Shown: one piece after another, positions 28,376 through 38,775 of the stretch
Position numbering within the stretch: the stretch's first letter is position 1
Layout: each line of letters starts with the position of its first letter
NCBI GenBank assembly: GCA_937949545.1
Contig: CALEDR010000001.1
Coordinates: 62,001-126,000 of the forward strand
DNA: 64,000 nt
Origin: an uncultured Phycisphaerae bacterium
GTDB taxonomy: Bacteria > Planctomycetota > Phycisphaerae > Sedimentisphaerales > Anaerohalosphaeraceae
Direction: 5' to 3'
Made by a program: the position numbers and the translations under genes
Notes under the pieces: generated by a model
What the model was told of the DNA's origin: nothing
Database searches by the model: none
Seen by the model: the letters and a program-made list of their open reading frames with translations, nothing else

Positions 28376-30037
28376 ATGCCTCAGGAGCCTAAGTCGATTC
28401 GAATCGCATTAGGACAGGCCAATCCGACAGTCGGAGATTTGGAAGGCAATTATCAAAAAGCCCTGGATTTTGTTAAAACAGCCCAGGAGAAGAGGGCTGA
28501 TTTGCTGGTCCTTCCTGAGTTGTTTCTTTCCGGGTATCCACCGGAGGATTTGCTGCATCGCCCCCGCTTCCTGCAGGACTGCCGTTCGAGGGTGGAGCTT
28601 CTCTGCCGTCAGGTTTCGCAGCTTACGCTGATTGTCGGCTGGCCTCAGGCCGAGCCGAATCGCCTCTACAATGCCGCAGCCGTCATTCGAGACGGAAAAA
28701 TTCTCAAAAACTACCGAAAGGGCTGCCTGCCGAATTACGGCGTCTTTGACGAAAAACGGTATTTTCACCCCGGTCAGGAGCCGGTGGTCGCCCAAGTCGG
28801 TCCTGTTCGGCTGGCCCTGACTGTCTGCGAAGACATTTGGGAGTTGCCCTGGCTGGATGACTTTTTTCTGAAGATTCGGGGAGAATTCGACGCGGTTCTT
28901 TGTCTGGCGGCCTCTCCGTTTCATATGGGAAAGATTGAGGATCGCAGGAGGGTCATTTCCCGCTGTGCGGTTCATTTCGGCTGTCCGCTGTTTTACTGCA
29001 ATCTGATAGGCGGACAGGATGAACTGATTTTTGACGGCCGCAGTATGGTCGTCGATGCACGGGGAAAACCCCTTTTTCAGGCCGCCGGTTTTCAGGAGGA
29101 TTTGCTGGTTTTTGACTGTTTCAAAAGCGAGGACGGCATGCTTCAGATCACCAGTCCGTTTGCCGCTCCTTTTGAACACACGGCGGAAGAGCCGATGGAA
29201 GAAGTCTGGAAGGCTCTTGTTCTCGGTACAGGCGACTATGTCCGCAAAAACGGTTTTTCAAAGGTTCTGATTGGACTGAGCGGCGGAGTGGATTCGGCGT
29301 TGACGGCGGCTGTTGCGGCGGAGGCCCTGGGGCCCGAGAATGTAATTGGGATTACCATGCCGTCCCGCTTTAACGCCTCCGAAACGCGTTCGGATGCTCA
29401 GGCAGTCGCCGCGAACCTCGGAATCGGCTTTCATACAGTGCCGATTGAAGAAATTCTGTCTGCTTTCAGCCGGACGCTGTCGGCCATAGAAGGGTGGAAT
29501 GAAACCGGATTGGCTTATGAAAATCTTCAGGCCCGGATTCGCGGGACTCTGCTGATGACCCTGTCCAATCAGTTCGGCTATCTTGTGCTGACCACCGGCA
29601 ACAAAAGCGAAACAGCTGTCGGATACTCTACCCTCTATGGGGACACCGCCGGAGGATTTGCCGTGATTAAAGATGTACCCAAAACTATGGTCTATCAGCT
29701 CTGTAATTATTACAACCGAATCAAAGGGAAAAAGGTAATTCCGCAGAGCGTAATCGACCGCATCCCTTCCGCGGAGCTCAGACCCAACCAGAAAGACAGC
29801 GATTCTCTCCCGGACTATCCTGTTCTCGATCAGATTTTGAAGGGATTTATTGAGGAAAAGCTCAGCCGGGATGAGCTGATTGCCCGCGGGCTGCCTCGTC
29901 CGGAGGTCGAACGGGTGCTTCAGATGGTGGACCGGAACGAATACAAACGCCGGCAGTCTCCGCCCGGCATTAAGATTACCCCCCGGGCATTCGGGAAGGA
30001 CCGGCGGATGCCGATTACCAACCGATACAGAGGATAA
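28376..30037 (+). CDS. nadE: Glutamine-dependent NAD+ synthetase
   Basis: 553 residues. The N-terminal nitrilase-type glutaminase domain (1-260) shows the Glu-Lys-Cys triad regions: P-E-L-F-L-S-G-Y near residue 47, the Lys in K-G-C-L-P-N-Y-G-V-F-D-E near 116, and the Cys in T-V-C-E-D-I-W near 152. The C-terminal synthetase domain has the ATP loop S-G-G-V-D-S-A-L near 304, then T-T-G-N-K-S-E. It amidates deamido-NAD using glutamine nitrogen. It begins 19 bp after gltD, so expression is probably tied to glutamate synthase. Confidence 0.95.
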   Translation: MPQEPKSIRIALGQANPTVGDLEGNYQKALDFVKTAQEKRADLLVLPELFLSGYPPEDLLHRPRFLQDCRSRVELLCRQVSQLTLIVGWPQAEPNRLYNAAAVIRDGKILKNYRKGCLPNYGVFDEKRYFHPGQEPVVAQVGPVRLALTVCEDIWELPWLDDFFLKIRGEFDAVLCLAASPFHMGKIEDRRRVISRCAVHFGCPLFYCNLIGGQDELIFDGRSMVVDARGKPLFQAAGFQEDLLVFDCFKSEDGMLQITSPFAAPFEHTAEEPMEEVWKALVLGTGDYVRKNGFSKVLIGLSGGVDSALTAAVAAEALGPENVIGITMPSRFNASETRSDAQAVAANLGIGFHTVPIEEILSAFSRTLSAIEGWNETGLAYENLQARIRGTLLMTLSNQFGYLVLTTGNKSETAVGYSTLYGDTAGGFAVIKDVPKTMVYQLCNYYNRIKGKKVIPQSVIDRIPSAELRPNQKDSDSLPDYPVLDQILKGFIEEKLSRDELIARGLPRPEVERVLQMVDRNEYKRRQSPPGIKITPRAFGKDRRMPITNRYRG

Positions 30038-30053
30038 AAAAGAAGAATAGGCC

Positions 30054-30082
30054 TTGAAACTGCATAGCTGGTTCTCTATAAT
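30054..30082 (+). promoter_or_regulatory. Sigma-70 promoter of carB-carA
   Basis: TTGAAA (30054-30059), 17-bp spacer, perfect TATAAT (30077-30082), 61 bp before carB. Confidence 0.75.
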
Positions 30083-30143
30083 CTAGCGATTTTTTGAAAA
30101 CACAGCATCAGACAGAACGTAAAGACGGACAGAAAGAAGACCG

Positions 30144-33100
30144 ATGCCCAAACGCAGTGATATTCACAAAATTTTGATTATCGGCTCAGGCCCTATCGTC
30201 ATCGGCCAGGCCTGTGAATTTGATTATTCCGGCGCCCAGGCCTGCAAAGTCCTTCGAAAAGAAGGATTTAAGGTGATTTTGGTCAACAGCAATCCGGCCA
30301 CGATTATGACCGACCCGCAGATGGCCGACCGGACCTATATTGAGCCGATTACCCCTCAAATCGTCGCCCAAATTATCCAGCGGGAACGGCCGGATGCGCT
30401 TCTGCCGACACTCGGCGGACAGACCGGCTTAAATACAGCCGTGGCCCTTGCGGAAAGCGGCGTCCTGAAAAAATACGGGGTCAAGCTTCTCGGCGCCAAT
30501 CTTCGGTCCATTAAGCGGGCCGAAGAACGCGACCGGTTCAAAAAGATTATCCAGAGCATCGGTCTGGAAGTGCCCGTCAGCGGCTATGCCCGCACCGTCG
30601 AGGAGGCCCGGAAAATCGTTAAGGACATTGGTTTTCCGGCCATCATCCGTCCTTCCTATACGCTCGGCGGAACCGGCGGAAATATCGCCTATAACGCAGA
30701 GGAATTTGAGCGGTTTGTTCAGTGGGGACTGGATTTGAGCCCCACGCATCAAATCCTGATTGAACAGTCCGTGATCGGCTGGAAAGAATATGAATTGGAG
30801 GTGATGCGGGACCGCAAAGACAATGTCGTGATTGTCTGCTCGATTGAAAATGTGGACCCGATGGGCATCCACACCGGCGACAGCATTACCGTCGCACCGG
30901 CCCAGACCCTCACGGACAAAGAATACCAGATGATGCGGGATGCCGCCCTCAAAATCATCCGGGCCATCGGCGTGGAAACCGGCGGCTCCAATATCCAGTT
31001 TGCCGTCAATCCCGAAAACGGCAAACTGGTCGTCATTGAGATGAATCCGCGTGTGTCCCGCAGCTCAGCCCTCGCATCCAAGGCTACGGGGTTTCCCATC
31101 GCCAAAATTGCCTCGCTGCTGGCCGTCGGATATACCCTGGATGAGATTCCGAATGACATCACCAAGAAGACACCGGCCTGTTTTGAGCCGACAATTGATT
31201 ATGTGGTGACAAAATGGCCCCGGTTTACTTTTGAGAAGTTTCCGCAAACCAGTCCGGAGCTGACCATCCAGATGAAGTCCGTCGGTGAGGCCATGGCCAT
31301 CGGACGCACCCTGAAAGAGTCGCTTCAGAAAGCCGTTCGTTCGCTTGAAATCAGCCGGTATTCTCTGGATGCCAAACATCTCCCGGACAATCTGTCCAAA
31401 GTGGAGCTGATTTCCAAACTTCGTTCGACACGCTGGGACAAAATGTGGTATATCGCCGAGGGCTTTCGTCGGGGGCTGTCCGCCGATCAGATTTATGAAT
31501 ATACAAAAATAGACCGGTGGTTTCTGGATCACATTCGAGAGATTGTCCAGATGGAAGAGGCGCTCAAGTCGGCCCCGAAACCCCTGTCAGCTCCGTTTGT
31601 CGAAAAACTCAAAAAAGCGGGATTCAGCGATAAATATATTGCGGAACAGCTGGGAGTTTCCGAAATCGAGTTTCGCACATATCGCAAGCAGCAGGGCATC
31701 CGTCCCGTTTATAAAAAAGTCGATACCTGCGGGGCGGAGTTTGAAGCCCAGACCCCTTATCTCTATTCGACTTATGAAGAGGAGTGTGAAGCCGCTCCGA
31801 CTTCTCTTCGGAAGGTGATGATTCTGGGCAGCGGTCCCAACCGAATCGGACAGGGAATCGAGTTTGACTACTGCTGCTGTCATGCGGCCTTTGCCCTGCG
31901 CGAAATCGGCATCGAATCCATCATGGTCAACTGCAACCCCGAGACGGTCAGCACGGATTATGACACCTCCGACCGGCTCTATTTTGAGCCGCTGACGTTT
32001 GAAGATGTGATGAACATTGTCGAGACGGAACATCCGGACGGTGTGATTGTCCAGCTGGGCGGCCAGACTCCCTTGAAACTGGCTACCCCGCTCCGCAAGG
32101 CCGGCGTGCTGATTATCGGGACCTCCCCGGAAAGCATCGATATTGCGGAAGACCGGGAAAAGTTTAATCGGCTGATTCGGAAACTGCGGTTGCGGCAGCC
32201 CGTCGGAGGCAGTGCTACGACCTATGCCGAAGCCCTGAAAATTGCCAAAAAAATCGGGTTTCCGCTTCTGGTTCGGCCGTCCTTTGTGCTCGGCGGTCGG
32301 GCGATGGATATTGTCTATAATGAGGATGCCTTCCGCGCTTCAGTGCAGGAGGCCTTTGAGGCCGCCGAAGGACATCCGGTCCTGATTGACCAGTTCCTCG
32401 ATGATGCGACGGAGCTGGATGTGGATGCGATTTGTGACGGCAAGACCGTCGTGATCGGCGGCATTATGGAGCACATCGAAGAGGCCGGCATCCATTCCGG
32501 CGACAGCGCCTGCATCCTCCCGACTTTTTCTCTGCCCAAGCCCGTGATTGCGGACATCGAACGTCAGACTAAACAATTGGCTCTGGCCCTGAACGTCAAA
32601 GGCCTGATTAATATCCAGTTTGCCGTCAAGGACAATCAGGTTTATATCCTCGAAGTGAATCCGCGGGCCTCCCGAACCATTCCGTTTGTCAGCAAGGCGA
32701 TTGGGGTTCCTCTGGCCAAGCTGGCTGCCAAGGTCATGGCCGGAATGACACTCAAGCAGCTCGGCTTTACCCGCGAAGTGGTTCGACCGTATTATTCGGT
32801 CAAAGAGGCAGTCTTCCCCTTCCTGAAGTTTCCGGGTGCGGATGTTATTTTGGGCCCCGAGATGCTCTCGACCGGCGAGGTGATGGGCATCAGCGAGGAT
32901 ATCGGAATCGCATATGCCAAATCCCAGATAGCTGCCGGCAATCCGCTGCCCACAGGCGGAACGGTCTTTATCAGTGTCAAAGATGCCGACAAACCCAAAG
33001 CTGTGGCCATTGCACGGCGATTCCATGAGGTGGGCTTTAAAATCATTGCTACCCGGGGCACCTGCATTACGCTGATTGAAAACAACATTCCGTCGGAATT

Positions 33101-33350
33101 CGTTCGGAAAATGAATGAAGGCCGTCCGAATATTGTGGACCGCATTATCAACGGTCAGGTGGATTTGATTATCAATACCACCATCGGCGAGCAGACGATT
33201 CGGGATTCTTTCCCGATTCGCCGTGCCGCGGTGGACCATCAGGTGCCGTATGCCACCACCATTCGGGCGGCGGCGGCCATTGTCCAGGCGATTGAGGCAA
33301 TGCGGAAAAAGAAAGTTTCAGTCAAACCGATTCAGTTGTATTACCGGTAA
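30144..33350 (+). CDS. carB: Carbamoyl-phosphate synthase large subunit
   Basis: 1068 residues with the expected duplicated ATP-grasp plan. The first half opens with [16 protein letters not shown] and the second with [16 protein letters not shown] near residue 562. Each half has an E-V-N-P-R or E-M-N-P-R metal site. The C-terminal MGS-like allosteric domain (about 930-1068) contains T-R-G-T and R-P-N-I-V-D. It forms carbamoyl phosphate for pyrimidines and arginine. Gene order is carB then carA, the reverse of enterobacteria. Confidence 0.97.
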   Translation: MPKRSDIHKILIIGSGPIVIGQACEFDYSGAQACKVLRKEGFKVILVNSNPATIMTDPQMADRTYIEPITPQIVAQIIQRERPDALLPTLGGQTGLNTAVALAESGVLKKYGVKLLGANLRSIKRAEERDRFKKIIQSIGLEVPVSGYARTVEEARKIVKDIGFPAIIRPSYTLGGTGGNIAYNAEEFERFVQWGLDLSPTHQILIEQSVIGWKEYELEVMRDRKDNVVIVCSIENVDPMGIHTGDSITVAPAQTLTDKEYQMMRDAALKIIRAIGVETGGSNIQFAVNPENGKLVVIEMNPRVSRSSALASKATGFPIAKIASLLAVGYTLDEIPNDITKKTPACFEPTIDYVVTKWPRFTFEKFPQTSPELTIQMKSVGEAMAIGRTLKESLQKAVRSLEISRYSLDAKHLPDNLSKVELISKLRSTRWDKMWYIAEGFRRGLSADQIYEYTKIDRWFLDHIREIVQMEEALKSAPKPLSAPFVEKLKKAGFSDKYIAEQLGVSEIEFRTYRKQQGIRPVYKKVDTCGAEFEAQTPYLYSTYEEECEAAPTSLRKVMILGSGPNRIGQGIEFDYCCCHAAFALREIGIESIMVNCNPETVSTDYDTSDRLYFEPLTFEDVMNIVETEHPDGVIVQLGGQTPLKLATPLRKAGVLIIGTSPESIDIAEDREKFNRLIRKLRLRQPVGGSATTYAEALKIAKKIGFPLLVRPSFVLGGRAMDIVYNEDAFRASVQEAFEAAEGHPVLIDQFLDDATELDVDAICDGKTVVIGGIMEHIEEAGIHSGDSACILPTFSLPKPVIADIERQTKQLALALNVKGLINIQFAVKDNQVYILEVNPRASRTIPFVSKAIGVPLAKLAAKVMAGMTLKQLGFTREVVRPYYSVKEAVFPFLKFPGADVILGPEMLSTGEVMGISEDIGIAYAKSQIAAGNPLPTGGTVFISVKDADKPKAVAIARRFHEVGFKIIATRGTCITLIENNIPSEFVRKMNEGRPNIVDRIINGQVDLIINTTIGEQTIRDSFPIRRAAVDHQVPYATTIRAAAAIVQAIEAMRKKKVSVKPIQLYYR

Positions 33351-33359
33351 AGGAACAAT

Positions 33360-34478
33360 ATGTCCAAGGCGATTTTATTGCTCGAAGACGGAACGGTGTT
33401 TGAAGGCGCCTCTTTCGGCGCCGTCGGGACAGTCTGCGGCGAAGTCGTATTCAATACGGCGATGACCGGCTATCAGGAAATCCTGACCGACCCGTCTTAC
33501 CATGAACAGATTATGACCTTGACTTATCCGATGATCGGCAATACCGGCACCAATGAGCTCGATTGGGAATCCCGCAAAATTTTCTGCGCCGGCCTGATTG
33601 TCAAAGAGGCCTGCCCTTATCCGAGCAGCTGGCGAAGCCGAAAGACCCTTTCCGCATACCTGAAAGACAGCGGCGTAGTCGGCCTGGAGGGTATCGACAC
33701 CCGAAAACTTGTCCGCCATATCCGTACGCAGGGAGCCATGCGGGGCATCCTTTCGTCAGAGGAATTCAGCATTTCGGTTTTGCGGACTCGGCTGGAGGCC
33801 TATCCGGGTCTTGTCGGGCGGGATATTGTTAGTGAAGTCAGCTCCGAACGTCCCTACCGCTGGGACAAGGGGGTTGTGGATATTCTGTGCGGAAAGGAAT
33901 TTCGCCCGTCGGTACGGTATTCCGTTGTGGCGTATGATTTCGGCATCAAACACAATATCCTGCGGCTGCTTCGTTCGCACGGCTGTGCTGTGGAAGTCGT
34001 TCCCGCTCATACGCCGGCTGAAAAGGTTCTTGCCCGAAAGCCCGATGGGGTTTTCCTTAGCAATGGACCGGGGGACCCGGCGGCCCTGACGTTTGCGGTT
34101 GAAACGGTTCGGGCTTTGCTGGGCAAGGTGCCGATTTTCGGCATTTGTCTGGGGCATCAACTGCTGGCCCTGGCCCTCGGCGGCAGGACCTACAAACTCA
34201 AGTTTGGTCATCGCGGCGCCAATCACCCTGTGAAAAATCTTGAAACCGGATGCATCGAGATTACCAGCCAAAATCACGGCTTCTGCGTGGATTTGGATTC
34301 CCTTAAAGGAACCGGCGCCAAAATGACGCATCTGAATCTCAACGACATGACCAGTGAAGGACTCTCTGTGAAAAAGAAAAAGGCCTTTTCTGTCCAGTAT
34401 CACCCGGAAGCCTCGCCCGGACCGCACGACTCACGTTATCTGTTTGAACAATTTACAGACTGGATGGGCAAACGCTGA
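33360..34478 (+). CDS. carA: Carbamoyl-phosphate synthase small subunit
   Basis: 372 residues. The N-terminal domain has F-N-T-A-M-T-G-Y-Q-E near residue 31. The glutaminase domain carries the nucleophile Cys in F-G-I-C-L-G-H-Q near 262, with the His and Glu in Q-Y-H-P-E-A-S-P-G-P near 344. It supplies ammonia from glutamine to CarB. It starts 9 bp behind carB. No typical terminator follows before the tRNA on the opposite strand. Confidence 0.97.
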   Translation: MSKAILLLEDGTVFEGASFGAVGTVCGEVVFNTAMTGYQEILTDPSYHEQIMTLTYPMIGNTGTNELDWESRKIFCAGLIVKEACPYPSSWRSRKTLSAYLKDSGVVGLEGIDTRKLVRHIRTQGAMRGILSSEEFSISVLRTRLEAYPGLVGRDIVSEVSSERPYRWDKGVVDILCGKEFRPSVRYSVVAYDFGIKHNILRLLRSHGCAVEVVPAHTPAEKVLARKPDGVFLSNGPGDPAALTFAVETVRALLGKVPIFGICLGHQLLALALGGRTYKLKFGHRGANHPVKNLETGCIEITSQNHGFCVDLDSLKGTGAKMTHLNLNDMTSEGLSVKKKKAFSVQYHPEASPGPHDSRYLFEQFTDWMGKR

Positions 34479-34494
34479 TTCGGCTCGGCCTGAC

Positions 34495-34568
<74 letters not shown>

Positions 34569-34638
34569 TTTTCGACTATACTATACCTCCGATGGCCTTC
34601 GGCCGCAAGAGAAAGCTTGCTTTTGAGGACAACTGCTT

Positions 34639-35214
34639 ATGAAATCGGACTTTATCGTAATTGTTTCCGGACTGCCCCGTTCCGGTACTTCCATGATGAT
34701 GCGGGCGCTGGAGGCAGGGGGAATCCCTATTCTGGCAGATCATATCCGAAAGCCGGATGAGGACAATCCTCGCGGCTATTACGAATTTGAGCCGGTCAAA
34801 AAGACCAAAGAAGACCCTTCCTGGCTTCAGCATGCACCCGGCAAGGCCGTCAAGATGGTTTATCGTCTTCTTTACGACCTGCCGGCAGGGTATCAGTATC
34901 GTGTTCTTTTTATGCAGCGGGATGTTCAGGAAGTCCTTGCTTCTCAGCGGAAAATGCTTTTGAGGGCCGGCAAAACCGTCACCCCTGAAGAAGATACACA
35001 AATGGCCGTCTTGTTTGAGTCGGAATTAGCCCGCTGCCGGCAGTGGCTTGCCCGTCAACCCTATTTTTCTGTCTTTTATATCGATTATCGGGCGATGATA
35101 GAAAACCCGCTGGCCCAGTGTCGGCAAATCAGTGATTTCTTAGGCGGCGGCCTGAACATCCAGGCCATGGCTGCCAGTGTCGATCCAACCCTGTATCGGA
35201 ACCGGAGCTCTTAA
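34639..35214 (+). CDS. Sulfotransferase-like P-loop protein
   Basis: 191 residues. G-L-P-R-S-G-T-S-M-M near residue 11 is the 5'-phosphosulfate loop of the sulfotransferase family. F-M-Q-R-D-V-Q-E-V-L-A-S near 94 contains the 3'-phosphate-binding Arg and Ser region. The C-terminal Y-I-D-Y-R-A-M-I-E-N-P followed by I-S-D-F-L-G is also typical. The protein is shorter than the usual 250-300 residues, lacking part of the acceptor-binding region. Sulfation of a small molecule or glycan is possible; the substrate is unknown. It converges with the minus-strand operon, with 2 bp between stop codons. Confidence 0.7.
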   Translation: MKSDFIVIVSGLPRSGTSMMMRALEAGGIPILADHIRKPDEDNPRGYYEFEPVKKTKEDPSWLQHAPGKAVKMVYRLLYDLPAGYQYRVLFMQRDVQEVLASQRKMLLRAGKTVTPEEDTQMAVLFESELARCRQWLARQPYFSVFYIDYRAMIENPLAQCRQISDFLGGGLNIQAMAASVDPTLYRNRSS

Positions 35215-35216
35215 GC

Positions 35217-36824
35217 TTAGAGAACTTGTTTGAGAGTATCCAAAAGCGGACGCAACCGGCTTTGGGAAACAGGGCTCATCAGGCAAATCTGTATCCAGTT
35301 TCTCTCCAGAAGATAACGGCTTTCATAACTGACCCAGAACCCGGCTTTTTTCAAGTGGTCTCCAATTGTTCGGGAATCGTGCGGTTTCTGTAGGGGCAGG
35401 GTCAGAATTCCCGGGCAGGCTTTTTCCTCCGGGACGAGGGGGAACAATCCCGAACCGGATAATTTTTTTCTAAGCCACCGGTCCAGCGAAGCAATCTGTG
35501 AAAAACGACACGGATAATCACATTCATTTAATGCCGTTGCTAAGGCCTTTACCCAATTGGATGCAATTGTAAACGGCACACCGTCGGCCTGTTCATAAGC
35601 GTATAAGTCTAAATAAGCCGGAAGCGGCCTGCTAGGAGGGGTCAGAGTATGGTTATAAAAAACCAGTGCCAGTCCTGCCGCAGAACGAAGGCCTTTTGAA
35701 CTGCAGGCCGAGGCCAGATAAACGTCGCTCAAATCGAGAGGTACATTGCCCACTGCACTGATGCAGTCCAGACAAAGGTGCAGACGATACCGGCCGGCAA
35801 GGCCTTTCAGCAGGGTCAGGTCATTCAGCATTCCTGTAGAGGTTTCACAGCAGACAGCCCATATCCATGTCAGAGTTGGAATCTGCTCAATCGTTTGGCG
35901 AAGAATTTGGTCCTCAAAAGCATTTCCCCATGGCAGCCGCAGTGTTTCAAAGTCCAACCCAAACCTGCAGGCCTGATGGATTAGTCGCTCTCCAAATTCT
36001 CCGTTGGACAAAATCAGCCCTCGTCCGGGCAACAGCGTCAGCTGCGCGGCGACAGTTTCGTTGGCCAATGTGCCCGAGCCGGTCATAATTTGGACGGATT
36101 TTGCACCCACTAATTTTGTGAGCAGCTCCTGTGTTTGCCGATGCAGTTGAAGATATTCTTTGCTCCGATGAGAAATCGGAGGCGATGCCAGGGCATCCCG
36201 GACGGTCCTGGACAGTTCTACCGGGCCCGGAAGCAGATTGACTGGGACAAGATTTTGTGGAACAAACGAGGTTTTGGCGGCGGCGTGATGCTCAATTGTC
36301 AGATACATCGGCTGAAAACGGGCCTGCCCGCTGCCGACAATCGGCCCAAACGGCACAAACCCCAAATGCCGATACAGCGGCACCTGATTTAGGTACCCGC
36401 TTATTAAAGCTGTATCGTATCCTTGTTCGAGACAATAGGCGGTTGTCTTGGCCAACAGTCCGCGAATGATTCGGCTGCGGCGGACATCTTTTTTGACAGC
36501 CAGCAGCCGCACCTCACAGGGTGTCAATCCCTCCGGAAGATAGGCATCCAGATTCTCCAGTTTTTTGTCGAGCGAAAAAGGCCGTTTTCCCCGAACGGCC
36601 AGCATTCCGAGCACCTGCTGTTCTTTTGTACAGATTATGTATGTGTTTTCGTCATGAAAGGCGTCTCGGAGGATTCGATGAGGATTAGCCGGGTGTTGAG
36701 GGATTTCTTCAACGAAGGTTTCGTAATTCAGCGACAGGATTTGTTCAAATTCCCATGGCTCACTGGCAATCTTAAAGGTGTATCCTTCGGTCAGAGTTTC
36801 GGTTGTGGTTTTCCCCATCTCCAT
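35217..36824 (-). CDS. Fusion of GNAT (N-acyl amino acid synthase-like) and class V aminotransferase
   Basis: 535 residues from the ATG at 36824, 9 bases after GAGGGAG; longer in-frame starts (36869, 36860) would extend further into plsY. Residues about 15-190 are a GNAT-fold domain resembling FeeM-type N-acyl amino acid synthases, with N-Y-E-T-F-V-E-E near the start, E-V-R-L-L-A-V near residue 104, and Y-R-H-L-G-F at the end. Residues about 200-535 are a class V PLP aminotransferase of the alanine-glyoxylate / aminoethylphosphonate type, with L-L-P-G-P-V-E, G-S-G-T-L-A-N-E and the PLP Lys in S-S-K-G-L near residue 377. The fusion suggests that a transaminated amino compound is then acylated, or the reverse. 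It overlaps plsY by 53 bp. Product unknown. Confidence 0.75.
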   Translation of the reverse strand: MEMGKTTTETLTEGYTFKIASEPWEFEQILSLNYETFVEEIPQHPANPHRILRDAFHDENTYIICTKEQQVLGMLAVRGKRPFSLDKKLENLDAYLPEGLTPCEVRLLAVKKDVRRSRIIRGLLAKTTAYCLEQGYDTALISGYLNQVPLYRHLGFVPFGPIVGSGQARFQPMYLTIEHHAAAKTSFVPQNLVPVNLLPGPVELSRTVRDALASPPISHRSKEYLQLHRQTQELLTKLVGAKSVQIMTGSGTLANETVAAQLTLLPGRGLILSNGEFGERLIHQACRFGLDFETLRLPWGNAFEDQILRQTIEQIPTLTWIWAVCCETSTGMLNDLTLLKGLAGRYRLHLCLDCISAVGNVPLDLSDVYLASACSSKGLRSAAGLALVFYNHTLTPPSRPLPAYLDLYAYEQADGVPFTIASNWVKALATALNECDYPCRFSQIASLDRWLRKKLSGSGLFPLVPEEKACPGILTLPLQKPHDSRTIGDHLKKAGFWVSYESRYLLERNWIQICLMSPVSQSRLRPLLDTLKQVL

Positions 36825-37419
36825 AAGCTCCGTCTCCCTCTGAACTATCTTTGCCTGCATAGAGTGCAATCAGATTCTTCCAATGGGCCAGCAGAATCAG
36901 GACCGCCCACACAGTCAAAATTCCTGTAGTGCTTCTCGGCAGCCCCAGCAGAAAGGAAAGAGCCGGGACTGTGAGCACCGAAATCATTCCGCTAAGCATA
37001 TATCGTCGGCTCAGGAAATACAAGACCGCACATACCAGAAAACTTCCTATGGTTATCCGCCAGTCAAAGACCAGAAGGGCCCCTAAAGATACCCCGAGCC
37101 CTTTTCCTCCGCGAAACCCAAGCTGAATCGGGAAGATATGTCCGACGGCGGCGGCCAGGACGCAGAGAGTTTTTCCAGGAGTTGTCCCCCCCAGACACCA
37201 GGCGGCTGAACTTGCCGCCGCTCCCCGCAGTATATCCGCGGCCAGCACAACCCAAAACCCCCATCGTCCCAAAAGCCGCCCGACGTTCCGCGCGCCGGCC
37301 GAACCGCTGCCGATGGTGCGGATATCCTGTCCGGTCTTCCATCGCACCAGATAGTACCCTGATACCAGACAGCCCAGTCCATAACTGAGCAAAACCGCCA
37401 AGACGTTTTTCCACAGCAT
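36772..37419 (-). CDS. plsY: Acyl-phosphate:glycerol-3-phosphate acyltransferase
   Basis: 215 residues, five predicted membrane helices. PlsY motifs are seen: I-G-S-G-S-A-G-A-R-N-V near residue 36, G-H-I-F-P-I-Q-L-G-F-R-G-G-K-G near 92, and a C-terminal H-W-K-N-L motif near 184. It makes lysophosphatidate from acyl phosphate and glycerol 3-phosphate in the inner membrane. It starts 2 bp behind rlmN, and its hydrophilic tail (about the last 25 residues) is encoded over the start of the fusion gene. Confidence 0.93.
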   Translation of the reverse strand: MLWKNVLAVLLSYGLGCLVSGYYLVRWKTGQDIRTIGSGSAGARNVGRLLGRWGFWVVLAADILRGAAASSAAWCLGGTTPGKTLCVLAAAVGHIFPIQLGFRGGKGLGVSLGALLVFDWRITIGSFLVCAVLYFLSRRYMLSGMISVLTVPALSFLLGLPRSTTGILTVWAVLILLAHWKNLIALYAGKDSSEGDGAYGDGENHNRNSDRRIHL

Positions 37420-37421
37420 TG

Positions 37422-38471
37422 TCAGCCGCTTCCTTTCTTGTCCAGTCCTTTCAGCCGCTGGGCTCCCAGTTGTCCGCAGGCCGCCAGAATCGAGCGGCCC
37501 CGCTTAAACCGAATCACGGTCTCGATTCCCGCCTTTTCCAGTCGGGCGGCGAATGCTTTGATACGGGCCGGAGGACTGCCTTCATACGGACAGCCTGGAT
37601 AGGGATTCATTTCAATCAGGTTTACGTTGGCTTTCAGATTCCCTATCAGACGAATCAGCAGGGTTGCGTCTTCGTGTGAGTCGTTGATGTCTTTCAGCAT
37701 ACAGTATTCAAAGGTCACCCGTCTGCCGGTCTGTTTCTGGTAATAACGAACGGCCTCCATCAGCCGTTTGAGCGGTTCTTTGCGGGCAATCGGCATCAAT
37801 TCCCGCCGCAGGAGATCATCTGCGGAATGCAGCGAAATCGCCAGCCGAGGCTGAACGGTCCATTCCGTCATCCGACGAATCTGTTCCGAAAGACCGCACG
37901 TAGAGACAGTGATGTGCCGCATTCCAAGAAGCCGCCCTTTTTCATCGTGCAGAATCTCCAGCGACCGGGCTGTTTCTTCCGGATTATCCAGCGGCTCGCC
38001 CATCCCCATATACACCAGATTGTCTGCGGGCCCTGATTCCGATTCAATCTGATAAACCTGCTCGACAATCTCCGCCGCGGTGAGGTTTCGTTCAAACGGA
38101 ATCCGACCGGTTGCGCAGAAACGGCACCCCATCCGGCAGCCCGACTGTGTCGATAAGCACAGCGTGACCCGGCCCTTATCCGTCAGCCGTACGCTTTCTA
38201 TCGAGCTGCCGTCCGACAGGCCGAACAAATACTTAACGGTTCCATCCGGGTCCGTCTGCTTTTCAAGAAGAGTCAGCGAGGATATCCGGTATCCAGAATC
38301 TGCTAACTGCTTGCGAAAGGATTTCGATAGGGGAGTAATCTGGTCAAGATTTGAGATATGTTTCTGGTGGATAAAGGTAAAAAGATAGTCTGCACAGTAC
38401 GCTTTCTGGCCGAACCCGACAACCAGCTCGGTTAACTCCACCCGTGTTTTATTCTTCAAATCATAATCCAT
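37422..38471 (-). CDS. rlmN: 23S rRNA (adenine-2503-C2) methyltransferase
   Basis: 349 residues from the ATG at 38471 (a TTG at 38480 is an alternative). The radical SAM cluster motif C-R-M-G-C-R-F-C lies near residue 110. Y-M-G-M-G-E-P-L-D-N follows near 150, along with S-L-H-S-A-D-D and a C-terminal Cys in I-L-A-A-C-G-Q-L-G that fits the methyl-carrying cysteine. It methylates A2503 of 23S rRNA, and in related enzymes A37 of some tRNAs. A TATATT sequence ends 7 bases before the ATG, so the mRNA might be leaderless, though no good -35 is seen. Confidence 0.95.
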   Translation of the reverse strand: MDYDLKNKTRVELTELVVGFGQKAYCADYLFTFIHQKHISNLDQITPLSKSFRKQLADSGYRISSLTLLEKQTDPDGTVKYLFGLSDGSSIESVRLTDKGRVTLCLSTQSGCRMGCRFCATGRIPFERNLTAAEIVEQVYQIESESGPADNLVYMGMGEPLDNPEETARSLEILHDEKGRLLGMRHITVSTCGLSEQIRRMTEWTVQPRLAISLHSADDLLRRELMPIARKEPLKRLMEAVRYYQKQTGRRVTFEYCMLKDINDSHEDATLLIRLIGNLKANVNLIEMNPYPGCPYEGSPPARIKAFAARLEKAGIETVIRFKRGRSILAACGQLGAQRLKGLDKKGSG

Positions 38472-38610
38472 CCTGTTCAATATAGCACAATCTCGTTTTT
38501 TGGGGAATCGGAAACACTATCAGTTGGAAAAGAGGTGTTTTTTTGATTTGTCTTCCAATCAGATTTACTGCCTAGATTAAGTCAAGATCTCCATGAAAAT
38601 GATACGGTCT

Positions 38611-38750
38611 GGATTCCCACCTTCGCGGGAATGACAGAGGACTCAGGGGAATCACGGGGGTCACAGGGTAAGACAGGGAACTGCACGGGATGACACAGGG
38701 GTGTGCACGGGATAATACAGTGGGATACACAGCGTATAAGGTGGGGCAGG
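38611..38750. repeat. REP-like 'VIPAKAGIQ' repeat followed by a 10-bp periodic tract
   Basis: ATTCCC (38613-38618) and GGGAAT (38627-38632) flank CACCTTCGC. On the minus strand this reads as the widespread extragenic repeat whose spurious translation is S-V-I-P-A-K-x-G-I-Q. From about 38641 to 38740 a degenerate unit with core ACAGGG or ACGGGA recurs every 10-11 bp. The two parts fill the gap between rlmN and the FHA gene. Confidence 0.6.
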
Positions 38751-38775
38751 GCTGACAGCGGGTTTTCATCTGGCA

